Source: Hevea brasiliensis
Lineage: Eukaryota > Streptophyta > Magnoliopsida > Malpighiales > Euphorbiaceae
DNA: 64,000 nucleotides
Reading direction: 5' to 3'
Assembly (NCBI RefSeq): GCF_030052815.1
Contig: NC_079495.1
Span: 37,365,703 to 37,429,702 of the forward strand
Below the pieces are notes generated by a model. That model was not told the DNA's origin. It saw only the letters and a program-made list of their open reading frames with translations, and did no database searches. A program made the translations under genes and the position numbers. Below are positions 34,563 through 45,860 of the stretch, piece after piece (positions within the stretch are counted from its first letter, which is position 1; each line of letters starts with the position of its first letter).

Positions 34563-35142
34563 TAGCTATATAAGGGCAAGGATGAAATAACAAAATACAA
34601 TATGCTCATTCTCTCTTTGGTGCCGCCACCCTTGGTTACCTCTTCCTCTTTTCTTCTTCATCTCTCAACAATTCAAAGAGATTTGCCAATAATCTCTTAA
34701 ATTAAAAATACCAGAAATCATTTCTATTGTGCTGTTTACATCTGTAATCTCTCAAAAGGCAAAACCTGATTTTCTAATTGATTGTAAAGATTTAGAAGCT
34801 ATTCAAGGGGCTGCCATCGGTGATCTTGGTGTAGACAAACTAGAGGGAAAACATCTGGTGTCCTAGGCGCATCCCAAAGGTGCCAAATACACTGTAGTGC
34901 ATCAAAAAGGTTAGTGCACTTATTCTTGATCTAATCTAGGGTTCTAATGAATTAATCTGTTAATTTCTAAAATCTTAAATGGAAAATGTAGATCCAAAAA
35001 TATATTAAAAGAGTTTTAATATGCTGTTTATCATTGAAATCAAATAGATAAAAATGAATCTTGCATGAAGCATTTGACCCTAGATGAAAAATTTTTGAAT
35101 TCAATGATCTAAACTTGTGTTTTTCATGCTTCTGCTCCTTCA
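34563..35142 (+). repeat. Cop-2 5' LTR, 3' portion
   Basis: Resumes exactly at the CTATATAAG promoter region of the copia LTR and runs to CTCCTTCA at 35142, matching 16625-17202. The first ~1.5 kb of this LTR lies left of the window because Gyp-2 inserted at the TATA box (34567-34574). Confidence 0.9.
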
Positions 35143-35144
35143 AA

Positions 35145-35156
35145 TGGCATCAAAGC
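35145..35156 (+). other. Cop-2 primer binding site, mutated
   Basis: TGGCATCAAAGC, two changes from TGGTATCAGAGC, both transitions, two bases after the LTR end at 35142. Confidence 0.85.
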
Positions 35157-36722
35157 CTTATATTTGCCATTTAGATTGTTGATTATATGATTTAATGGTG
35201 TGATTTGATCTTGAGATGATTGTTTCATTGTTGGTTGGACCAACAAAGGTGGCGGCTTGAGGAAGAACACCATGGTGCGCATGGTTTGATCCTTTTAACC
35301 ATGCGCATGGCTATTTGGGTTTGTTTGTGGGCTTGGTTCCAAGGCCCATAATGAGGCCCATGACTAATTAAAGTGTTTAATTAGGAGTTTTAATCACACA
35401 ATTAAATTTTGATTCAAATATGAATTTTTAAATTTGTTTGAATGTGATTCAAATCTCAATTTTTAAATTTGATTGAATGTGATTCAAATTTGAATTTTTA
35501 AATTTGTTTGAAAGTGATTCAAATCTGAATTTTTAAATTTGTTTAAATCATATTCAAATCTGGATTTTTAAGTTGAATATGAGATATTCAATTTAATTTA
35601 AGTATGTATGTTTTATTTAATTGTTAAATAGTGATATGCATGATAGATGATCATAGACTATAAAAGACCAATGAGATTGGATTTATTTCTTTTATGTTTC
35701 TTTGGATTGTAAATTAATTTATTTATTTTGGGCTTGTATTATAAAGGTTGTAATATTTTTGAGTTATAATTTCATTTATTTAGTTCTTGTAAATTCGCCT
35801 TGGTATGCCAAGGATTACTGTGTTATTGGATTGCAAGAAGATCAAGGAGGTCAAGAGCATTGATGGGACTAGTGGGAGGAATTCAAGATCAAGTGTTGAT
35901 TATGTACTCCTTCAGCAACTCTTATAATATGAATGAATGAAATGCACCTAGGAATGCCCTGATTCAATTCTTGGTGGCTCAGAATTGAATCCCTTAGAAA
36001 GTCCATGTCATACCATATTTATTATCCATGAATGCATGAGATGTATGGGAATGTATGTAAGTATATGATATATGCATGCTAATTGGATAATGTGCAAAGT
36101 GAGACCTTAATAGTAATTAGGATGACCACAAAATCTTTCAAACAAATGATTAAGTTGGAAACGGTGTAATTAAAGTAATTATAACAAGGGCCCTCCATTG
36201 AAATTATTTTAAGAAATTTTAAATACTTGCATAAGATGCAATTAATTTAAGAGATTTAATAATTGTTAAGCATGAGATGTTGTAAATATGTAAATGGTTT
36301 GGTAGCCAATATTGGATGTACCGAAGGACATTAAAATTATTTGCATAATTACTGGCTCAATGGGATCAACTTAACTAATGCAAGATAAGTCAATAATGGA
36401 TGTACTTGAGATTTTGAGCATTGGGGGCTAGGTAAAGGATTAAACCTCACAATAGATGTGATGGGCAAGGAGTTGCTCACTTGTAGTTTATTGTAATTTC
36501 AATAATGGATGTACCTGAGGATGATCAATAGAATTATAAGAATTCAATCACCCACTAGAAATCCATCCAACTAGGATTTTCGTTTTCTACTTTGGAAGTG
36601 TAGGATTCGCTAAGTTAGTGGGAGGACCAATTTGATTAAAAGACCATAACCATTTTGGTTAATTACATGATACATTTACTAATTAATCTGGTTATTTTTT
36701 GCATATTAATTTTCTAATAATA
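35157..36722 (+). other. Cop-2 untranslated leader with short minisatellite
   Basis: No coding frame. The minisatellite at about 35405-35575 has only about 5 units. The conserved segment with GATGTAC(C/T)GA words near 36315, 36397 and 36505 follows, then gag at 36723. Confidence 0.8.
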
Positions 36723-37224
36723 ATGAGCACAGAACAACCACCACCATCCAATATCCTTGCAAGCATACTTGATCAAAATAGGTTGACAGGACCAAATCTA
36801 TCTGATTGGCTAAGAAATTTGAAACTTGTCCTGAACCTTAAACATATGGGATATGTTCTAGATTCAAATGTTCCTGGTCCCTTACCTCCAGAGGCCACTC
36901 AAGAGGAACATGAAACTTTAGACAAGTGGAAGGAGCATGATATGAGAGCTAAGTGTTATATGTTTGCTTCTATGAGTAATGAGTTACAGAAGCAGCATGA
37001 GAACATGTAGAGTGTGAGTGTGATCCTCCTGCACCTACAAGAGTTGTATGGTGAGCACAGTAGGAATGCTAGGTATGAGATATCTAGACAGTTGTTTCGC
37101 ATGAGGATGTTTTAGGGACAGAATGTTGGGGATCACATCCACAAGATGATTCGGCTGATTAAGCAGTTGGAACATCTGGACTTTAACATGGATTTCCAAC
37201 TACAGACGGATTTGATCCTTCAGT
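36723..37224 (+). pseudogene. Cop-2 gag, first part
   Basis: ATG at 36723 opens MSTEQPPPSNILASIL; the frame is clean to a TAG (CAG in relatives) at 37008, then continues with another stop (MF*GQNV). The solo LTR cuts it inside QTDLILQ. Typical copia gag core. Confidence 0.88.
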
Positions 37225-39338
37225 TGTTAGTAGTGTGCCCTAGAGCATATTATTTAGTATGTATCTTGTACATGTTTTTATTAATAAAAGGCATTTTCAC
37301 TTTCCCATTTACATAAGATATTTATGTGTAATAAAAAAAGGTCCATTGATATTTTGTTAGAAATTCTATTCTTAAGTTGTTAAGAATATGAGTGACAGTA
37401 TTTCTAGTACAAAGTATCATAAATAGGTTCACAATCGAGGATACTTCATAATAAGGACATGACTTATTCAGAAAGATTGTATTTATGTTTGTTTCCAAGT
37501 TATTTATATGAGATATAAATAAGATGGAATGGTGAGTCTTATGCCATATGACAAATATGATAGGCACTTATAAATGATAAGTAGGCCGAACCAGTGACAC
37601 TTATGACAAGCACATGGAGTTTACTCTTGTCAATGTTTTGTCATAAATCATATTAGTGTATATAATCTTTAGACTTGAGATAGCACAGTTATCTTGTACA
37701 TAGGTAGTTTGAGTTTGATACTGCTTTCATACTTATACTGTGTATGGGTATATGGGCATGTGTTGGCTCCTACTAGTTATATATGGAGGTAGGTGTTGAT
37801 CAAGATGGAATCTGTTCCTCTAAGTAAATAGAGATAAAATTCTATGTTCATTTAATTATTCTTGATGTTTCAAGTTCCTAGCCAGGACAGATAGATTTAA
37901 TCAGAAAAGAGTTTCTGATGAGAAAATCCTTTTAATCAAGAACTGGAATTAAAAGAGAACATAATATTCATAGCAAATGGAGTTTGACATAAACCATAAC
38001 TCCAGCATGAGTTGGGATTTTATAACAGAGAGATTCCAGTGCATGGTAACATATGATTATAGGTTCATTTAAGGTAAACCTTATTACTAATTGGGTGGCC
38101 ATGGCATGCTATGCTAGGTGTTAACCATGATCTATGAGGTGCATAAAATTATTTAGAGAAATAATTTATGGTAAGAAAGAGTTCCAATGATATTAAGAGT
38201 TGATATCATATCTCATTACCAATTAGTGATGAGCCTAGTAAGTTACACACATACACAAGTTATCACCTAATTAAATATAATTTAATTAATTAATTAAAGA
38301 GTTTAATTGATTAATTAAATAGGTTTGGTTTGCAATTAGATTGCAAAGTCCCTAGCATGACTTGAAGCCAAATCTAGATTATTGGATGTATAGTATAAGT
38401 TAAATTTATATTTAAAGTGTTTAAATATAAATTTAATTAATGAGAAATTAATTAATAGAGATTAATTAACTAATTTATATTTGATATAAATTGATTAGAA
38501 GAAGAGAAATAATTATTTTGGGTTAAGAACTCAAAATTAAGACACAGAGGCATTTTGGTCATTTCACAGGGTGACATGTGACACCATGAGATGGTGACAC
38601 ATGGAATTACACATAAGCTTGCCAAATATCTTTTAATCATGTAAGATGATTAAAATTAAGATTAAATATAGATTTGACACTTGGCACAATGTGATTGGGT
38701 CAATTAAACCTAGAATCAATCAAAAGGTGACATGTGGCAAGGGTTTAAGTGGTGACCTAGCTATATAGTGTTGTTATGAAAAATTAAAAATACAACCAGC
38801 AGCCTCTTTCTTTGGTGCCATCACCCAAAAAGGTTTCTCTCTTCTTCATCTTCTTCTCTCATCTTTCCAAGAGATTAACAAACAATCTCTTGAATTAAAA
38901 AATACTAGAAATTGTTTCTAGTGTCCTGTTTACATCTTTAATCTCTTAAAAGGCAGAACTTGGTTTTCTAAATAATAAAAAAAGCTTTAGAAGTTGTTCA
39001 AAGGCTGCCATAGGTGTTCTTAGTGTGGACAAGCTAGAGGGACAACATCTGGTGTCCAAAAGACGCATCTCAAAGGTGCAAATACACTACAGTGCATCAA
39101 GAGGTTAGTGTGTTTGTTCTTGATTTAATCTAGGGTTTTAAGATTATTCTGATTAATTTTAAAATCTTAAATGGAAAATACAGATCCAAAAACATATTAA
39201 AAGAGTTTTAATATGTTGTTTATCATTGAAATCAAATAGATAAAAATAAATCTTGCATGATGCATGTGACCCTAAGTGAAAATTTTTGAATTCAATGGTA
39301 TAAACTTGTGTTTTTCACACTTCCGCTCCTTCATCAGT
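37220..39338 (+). mobile_element. Solo copia LTR in Cop-2 gag, perfect TSD
   Basis: The 2109-bp LTR (37225-39333), TGTTAGTAG to CTCCTTCA, is flanked by identical TCAGT (37220-37224, 39334-39338). No internal sequence. It belongs to the same family as its host. TATA box weakened to TATATAGT at 38762. Confidence 0.95.
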
Positions 39339-40132
39339 CCCTTCCTAAGTTATTTGGTAATTTTTTGACAAATTTCCATATGACTAAACAGGAATGCACC
39401 TTGGCTGGTTTGCTCAACATGCTGGTTATTGCCCAAAAGAATATGCCAGGCAATAAATGAAAAGAGGTAGCTTTGATTACATCTTCTTCTGCTGGAATGT
39501 CCAACAAAAAGAAGGGCATTAAGAAAAAGAAATCTCATATTCCTGGTCATTCCAAGAAAATAGCTAAACAAAAAGGGAAGACTAAAGCTGATGGAGGCAA
39601 AGGAAAGTGTTTCCACTGCCAGTAGGATGGGCACTGAAAAAGGAACTGCCCAGGGTATCTTGCTTCTCTGAAAGATAAGAAGGATACACCTTCGGAAGGT
39701 TTGTCCATATCTTGTTATTTAGATTCTGATGATACTCATAGTTCATCTACAGCTTGGGTTTTAGATATTGGTGCCAGTTCTCACATTTCTTATGATATGC
39801 AGGAACTAGCGAACAGTCGCAGCTTGTGTTCTCAAGATGTTAGAGTCCGAATTGGCGATGGTTCAACTGTTTAAGCTTTAGCCATAGGATCTAAATCTTT
39901 TTACATGTTTAGACATGTTTTGTGTTTGGATAATATTTTATATGTACCTGATGCTTTTAAGAATATCATTTCTATATCTAGTTTGACCAGAAATGGCTAT
40001 GAATTTCAGTTCACAAATGATGTTTGCAATATTTATTTTAGAAATAAATATGTTGGTTCGGGTTATATAAATGATGGTCTTTATTATTTCGATAATAATG
40101 ACAAACACAAATTGAATGCAAGTGATCTAAAT
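39339..40132 (+). pseudogene. Cop-2 gag end, zinc knuckle and aspartic protease
   Basis: Resumes gag after the solo LTR. The knuckle reads CFHCQ*DGH*KRNC, with all four ligands present but two stops. The protease follows: TAWVLDIGASSH, where the catalytic DTG is DIG, then NILYVPDAFKNIISISSL (about 39930-39990) and DGLYYFDNND. A TAA lies at GSTV*ALA. Sequence becomes gypsy at 40133. Confidence 0.9.
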
Positions 40133-40470
40133 GTTAGCAGCGATAGTGTTTGCTTTGAAGATATGGAGGCATTACCTATATGGCGAAAAGTGTTACATCT
40201 ACATGGATCACAAGAGTCTAAAATATTTGCTAACCCAGAAGGAACTCAACCTGAGATAGAGGTGATGGATTGAGTTTCTGAAGAACTATAACTATGTGAC
40301 AGATTATCACCCCAGGAAGGCAAATGTAGTAGCAGATGCTCTGAGTAGGAAGTCCATAGTGGCTTTGAGATCTTTGAATGCTCGCTTATCTCTAGCACAA
40401 GATGAAACTATTTTGGCTGAGTTGCATGTAAGGCCAAATGTGTTGCAGCAAATATAGGAGGCACAGAAGC
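40133..40470 (+). pseudogene. Gyp-3 RNase H C-terminal half
   Basis: Reads [38 protein letters not shown], then YHPRKANVVADALSRKSIVAL. Stops occur in LNLR*RW and after VLQQI. Begins abruptly at the fusion with Cop-2. Confidence 0.85.
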
Positions 40471-41765
40471 AGGATGAAAAGTTGATAACCATCATGGGCC
40501 AAATTAAAGAGGGGAAGGAGATTGAATATGAAATGAAAGAAGATGTGTGCTTGTACTACAAAAGAAGAATATGTGTACCAAATGATGAAGAATTAAAGAA
40601 GAACATCTTGAAAGAGGCACATAGTAGCTTTCATGCTATGCACCCAGGGAGCACGAAGATGTATCATGATTTGAAAACACACTCTTGGTGGCCGAGTATG
40701 AATAAAGATATTAGTGACTATGTGGCTAGATGTTTGACATTCCAGCAGGTTAAAGCTGAGCATCGAGTTCCATTGGGATTGTTGCAACCTATATCTATAC
40801 CAGAGTGAAAATGGGATTGCATCACCATGGACTTTGTCACTGGATTACCACTAATACAGAAGAAGCATGATACCATCTGGGTGATTGTTGATAGGTTGAC
40901 TAAGTCAGCTCACTTCCTAATTGTTGATAGGTTAACTAAGTCAGCTCACTTCCTACCAGTTAGAGTCGACTACCCACTAGAGTGTTTGGCATAGCTATAT
41001 ATAGCTAAGATCGTTCGGCTACATGGAGTGCCAACATCGATCATATATGATCGAAACCCGAGGTTTAATTCAAGATTTTAGAAGAAGCTACGGGAGGCAT
41101 TAGGCACTCAACTGCATTACAGTACGACTTTTCATCCTCAAACGGATGGACAGTCAGAACGAATTATTATTATTGTTGTTAAAAGAATGATAGTGAGATA
41201 TGAATTATATGATAGGTGCTTGAGGATATGCTTCAGAGTTGCATTATTGACTTTGAAGGAAGTTGGAAAAAGTACCTTCCTTTGGTGGAATTCGCATATA
41301 ATAACAGTTACCAAGCAAGTATAAAGATGGCTCGATATGAAGCATTATATGGGAGGAGATGCAAAACCCCATTATGTTGGACAGAACTGGGTGAGGACAA
41401 GATTGTGGGGCCAAATCTTGTGAAACAGACTAAAGAGAAAGTATAACTCATCAGAGAGAATTTGAAAGCCGCCTCAGATAGGCACAAATCATATGCAAGT
41501 TTGAAAAGAAAAGACATAGAGTATGAAGTGGGAGACAAAGTGTTCCTAAAAGTATCACCATGGAAGAAAGTGCTAAGATTTGGAAAGAATGGTAAGCTAA
41601 GCCCTAGGTTTATTAGTCCATACAAAATCATTGAACGTGTGGGTCTAGTAGCCTACAGGCTAGCTTTACCACCTGAGCTGGACAATATCCACAATGTATT
41701 CCATGTTTCAATGCTGAGAAGATACAGATCAGACCCTTCAATATCATACCAGCAGAGAAGATAGA
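40471..41765 (+). pseudogene. Gyp-3 integrase
   Basis: Frame 40482-40808 carries the zinc finger (EAHSSFHAMHPG ... ARCLTFQQV; the second Cys of CxxC is Phe), stopped at PE*KWD. Then [10 protein letters not shown] (first Asp), IIYDRNPRFNSRF (second Asp) and [11 protein letters not shown] (Glu). A 36-bp in-frame tandem duplication repeats [12 protein letters not shown] (40884-40919, 40920-40955), and about 50 bp of extra sequence follows the Glu motif (about 41170-41212). Frames 41216-41446 and 41462-41764 cover the rest, including FISPYKIIERVG and NVFHVSMLRRY. Non-functional. Confidence 0.9.
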
Positions 41766-41970
41766 TTTGTAGCCTGAATTGACATATAAAGAGGAACTAG
41801 TGAGGATCCTAGCTTGGGAAGTCAAGGAACTGTGGAGTAAGCAGATTCCATTGGTGAAAGTACTTTGGAGGCACCACAATACTGAAGAAGCTACTTGGGA
41901 GAGCGAGGAGATGATGAGATAGCAGTTTTCTCAACTGTTTAGATCAGATAAATTTGGAGGATGAAATTTT
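41766..41970 (+). pseudogene. Gyp-3 chromodomain-like tail
   Basis: After a frameshift near 41760 the sense reads ELTYKEELVRILAWEVKEL, IPLVKVLWRHHNTEEATWES and EEMMR, then a TAG and QFSQLF. Matches the Gyp-A tail at 7300-7450. Such tails in chromoviruses guide insertion into heterochromatin. Confidence 0.85.
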
Positions 41971-41971
41971 C

Positions 41972-41987
41972 AATTAGAGGGGAAAAG
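41972..41987 (+). other. Gyp-3 polypurine tract
   Basis: AATTAGAGGGGAAAAG, ending one base before the 3' LTR start TATAACACC at 41989 (TGTAACACC with a transition). Confidence 0.78.
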
Positions 41988-41988
41988 T

Positions 41989-43291
41989 TATAACACCTCG
42001 AATTTCTTTAGCTCTGAATAGTACCATTTCTAGTTAGTGAATAGTACTATCCAAAGCCAGTCTAAGGTCAAAAGAAAAAATATATATAAGATGAAAAATA
42101 ATTGGAAATAAACAAAATAAAAAATCAAGTAACCATTGGGTTATAGAAAATATTGGTATTAATAAAAAAAATGGACTATAATCCGATAAGAGCTTTATAT
42201 TAGCATAAGTAGAGTTCTATAGCTCCAATTGGTGTGAGGCTAATTGGAGATGAAACTTAAGACATAATGCCATATTTTTCATGAAGGAAGCCTGCCCGGA
42301 AAATAACCATAGGATGCCCTAATTCAACCCTGAATCTAGAATGCAATTCTGGACAATAGCAGAATTAGCCACGTGAACAATAATCTTTAAATTGTCATAA
42401 TTCACTCTGGAAACTCCAATTGACCTGATTCTTGAACCCATGGAAACCTAAGATGTAGGAGAACATTTCATATGAAGAACTTAAGGCTAAATTATGAATT
42501 TAACTTAACCAAATTGCTTAGTAAACCTATCTTGCACCAAAACCAAATCTAGAAATTTTGCACAATTGAGTTTCTGACCAGTTTTGGGGAAAATGACATA
42601 ACTCAAGCTATAAAATTCCAAATATAGTAATTTCAAAGCCAAAATTTTCATAAGATATAGAACTAAAACTTTCCTCTTTTGACCAGCACCCAGATCTTAG
42701 GGCAACTCAGTGAAATTGTTAGGAGAAGATAGGACAATAATGCTGGAAATTTTGGAATGCAGCAGACTTTCTTATGACCTCTGGATACTTAACAAGTCAT
42801 AACTTCTGCTAGAAAACTACAATTGAGGAGAATCAAATTGACTTGGAAACCTAAGACAAGAATTTAAAACTTTGTTTTAGGAACTTGAATAAAAAATTGA
42901 GCCTAAGATGCTTGGATTTGGGGTGCAATACTTGGTAGAAATTCTGGCAGTAAGAGACCTGCAGAATTAGGTGTGTGAACAGTAATTAGAAATTTGACCA
43001 TATCTAGAGTTACAAAACTTCAAATTGAATGATTTGGAAAGGGAAATAAAGTTAAGACATAAAGGAACAACTTCCATGGAGGACGTGTGGCCAAACAGAT
43101 TTTGCATCTTGGCCAAATTGCTAGGAAAATTTATAACACCAATTCTAGAAATTCTTGAATTTTTCCCAAATGACTTGCAATGTGAAAATAACTTAATGTA
43201 AATTGTTTAATGATCACACGAACTACATGAATAAGTCATTGCGACTTATGTTCCCACCATGAATAATATACTAATGCTATGAAGTATGAAT
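41989..43291 (+). repeat. Gyp-3 3' LTR, first part
   Basis: From TATAACACCTCG to the Cop-3 insertion. It shares the LTR words for lowered similarity to the other gypsy LTRs in reverse complement (for example AATTGGTGTGAGGC near 42230). No open frame of note. Last five bases TGAAT (43287-43291) are the Cop-3 target site. Confidence 0.85.
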
Positions 43292-45391
43292 TGAAGGAAT
43301 GGAAGCGTGAAAAACACAAGTTTATACCATTGAATTAAAAAATTTTCACCTAGGGTCACATGCATCATGTAAGATTTATTTTTATCTATTTGATTTCAAT
43401 GATAAACAACATATTAAAACTCTTTTAATATGTTTTTGGATCTGTATTTTCCATTTAAGATTTTAAAATTAATCAGATTAATTTTACAATCCTAGATTAA
43501 ATCAAGAACGATTACACTAACCTCTTGATGCAATCGCAATGGTTCGCGCTTTGAGATTCGTCTTGAGGACACGGATGTTGTCCCTCTAGCTTGTCCACAC
43601 CAAGAACACCTATGGCAGCCCTTGAACAGCTTCTAAAGCCTTTTCTATTAATTAGAAATTCAAGTTCTGCCTTTTAAGAGATTAAAGATGTAAACAGGAC
43701 ACTAGAAACAATTTCTAGTGTTCTTAATTCAAGAGATTGATGGCTAATCTCTTTGAATTGATGAGAGATGAAGAAGAATAGAGGGAGGGCTGCAAAATGG
43801 CGTGACAAAGGAGAGTGGCTGCTGGTTGTCTTTTATTTTCTCATAACAACACTTAAATAGCTAGGTTAACACATTTAACTCTTGCCACATGTCACCCTTT
43901 GATTAGCTCTAGGTTTAAGTGACCCAATCAAATTGTGCCGAGTGTCAAAGCTATATTTAATCTTGATTTTAATCATCTTACATGATTAAAAAAACATTTG
44001 GCAAGCTTATGTGTTATGCCATGTGTCACCATCTCATGGTGCCACGTGTCACACTGCAAAATGACCAAAATGCCCCTGTGTCTTAATTTTGAGTTCTTAA
44101 CCCAAAATAATTATTTTTCTTCTTCTAATTAATTTATATCAAATATAAATTAATTAATTAATCTCTATTAATTAATTTCTCATTAATTAAATTCATATTT
44201 AAACACTTTAAATATAAATTTAACTTATATTATACATCCAATAATCTAGATTTGGTTTCAAGTCATGCTAGGTACTTTACAATTTAATTGCAAACCAAAC
44301 CTATTTAATTAATCAATTAAACTCTTTAATTAATTAATTAAATCATATTTAATTAGGTGATAACTTGTGTATGTGTGTGACTTACTAGGCTCATCACTAA
44401 TTGGCAATGAGACATGATATCAACTCTTAATATCATCATAACTATTTCTTACCATAAATGATTTCTCTAAATCATTTTATGAACCTCATAGACCATGGTT
44501 AACACCTAGCATAGCATGCCATGGCCACCCAATTAGTAATAAGGTTTACCTTAAATGAACCTATAATCATATGTTACCATGCACTAAAATCTCTCATATA
44601 AAAATCCCAACTCAAGCCGGAGTCATGGTTTATGTAAAACTCCATTTGCTATGAATATTATGTTCTCTTTTAATTCCAGTTCTTGATTAAAAGATTTTCT
44701 CATCGAAACTCTTTTCTCAATAAATCTATCTGTCTGCCAGAACTTGAAACATCAAGAACAATTAAATGAACATAGGATTTTATCTCTATTTACTTAGAGG
44801 AACAGATTCCATCTTGATCAACACCTACCTCCATATATAACTAGTAGGAGCCAACACATGCCCATATACCCATACACAGTACAAGTATGAAAGCAGTATC
44901 AAACTCAAACTACCTATATACAAGATAACTGTGCTATCTCAGGTCTAAAGATTATATGCACTGATATGATTTATGACAAAACATTGACAAGAGTAAACTC
45001 CATGTGCTTGTCACAAGTGTCACTGGTTCGGCCTGCTTATCATTTATAAGTGCCTATCATGTTTGTTATATGGCATGAGACTCACCATTCCATCTTATTT
45101 ATATCTCATATAAATAACTTGGGAACAAACATGAATACAATCTTTCTGGATAAGTCATGTCCTTATTATGAAGTATCCTCGATTGTCAACCTATTTATGA
45201 TACTTCGTGCTAGAACTATTGTCACTCATATTCTTAACAACTTAAGAATAATATTTCTAATAAAATATCAATGGACCTTTTCTATTACACATAAATATAT
45301 TATGTAAACAGAAAAGTGGAAATGCCTTTTATTAATAAAAATATGTACAAGATACATACTAAATGATATGCTCTAGGGCATACTACTAACA
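43292..45391 (-). repeat. Cop-3 3' LTR
   Basis: Reverse complement of the TGTTAGTAG...CTTCA LTR. Partner of 50715-52821. Polypurine tract ATCTCCCACTAGC on the plus strand follows at 45392-45404. Confidence 0.95.
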
Positions 45392-45411
45392 ATCTCCCAC
45401 TAGCACTGGAG

Positions 45412-45860
45412 TCATTCATTACAATATCTTAGACCTATCTTCTGAAGATGTCGATCTAACTGAGTCTATGACATAGGCTTAGTGAATGGATCAGCTGGAT
45501 TTTCAGCTGATGCTATTTTCTGCATGGCTACATCGCCTCGCCCAGCTATTTCTCTGATAATGTGGTAGCGCCTTTCTATGTGTTTGGATTTATGGTGAGA
45601 CCTTGGTTCCTTAGCCTGTATGACTGCTACATTATTGTCATAGTGTAGTGGAACTGCTGACTCAATGGAAGGAACTACTGTAAGTTCTGTCACGAACTTC
45701 TTTATCCAAATACTTCCTTTGCGAAAGATCGATGCAAAGAATATACTCAGCCTCTGTAGTGGAATCTGCAGTCGTGTTCTGTTTGGAACTCTTCCATCAG
45801 ACTGCACCTCCATTACAAATGAACACATATCCAGAGGTAAACTTTCTATCATCGATATCT
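45412..45860 (-). pseudogene. Cop-3 RNase H
   Basis: GYTDYDF (first Asp) lies at the end of the RT frame, which breaks near 45797. The rest is in another frame (45912-45466): [14 protein letters not shown], the SKHIERRYH block and NPADPFTKPMS, ending at TGA 45414-45412. The Glu-bearing segment between (STTEAEY) is scrambled by small indels, so the enzyme is broken. Confidence 0.88.

Larger units (their letters stand above)
34563..40132 (+). mobile_element. Cop-2: copia element, 5' part, ends at a fusion with Gyp-3
   Basis: LTR end 34563-35142, primer site 35145, leader to 36722, gag interrupted by a solo LTR (37225-39333), then knuckle and protease to 40132. Integrase, RT, RNase H and 3' LTR are missing: gypsy RNase H sequence starts without any target duplication at 40133. 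Retains the protease that Cop-1 and Cop-3 have lost. Confidence 0.9.

Noticed and set aside
45050..45307. Short frame recurring in all copia LTRs (also 3408-3632, 37322-37567, 52480-52737, 55501-55704)
   Set aside because: It recurs because the LTR recurs. It lies near the LTR start, far upstream of the TATA box and on the opposite strand to the element genes. Length and frame vary between copies, so selection on a protein is not visible.
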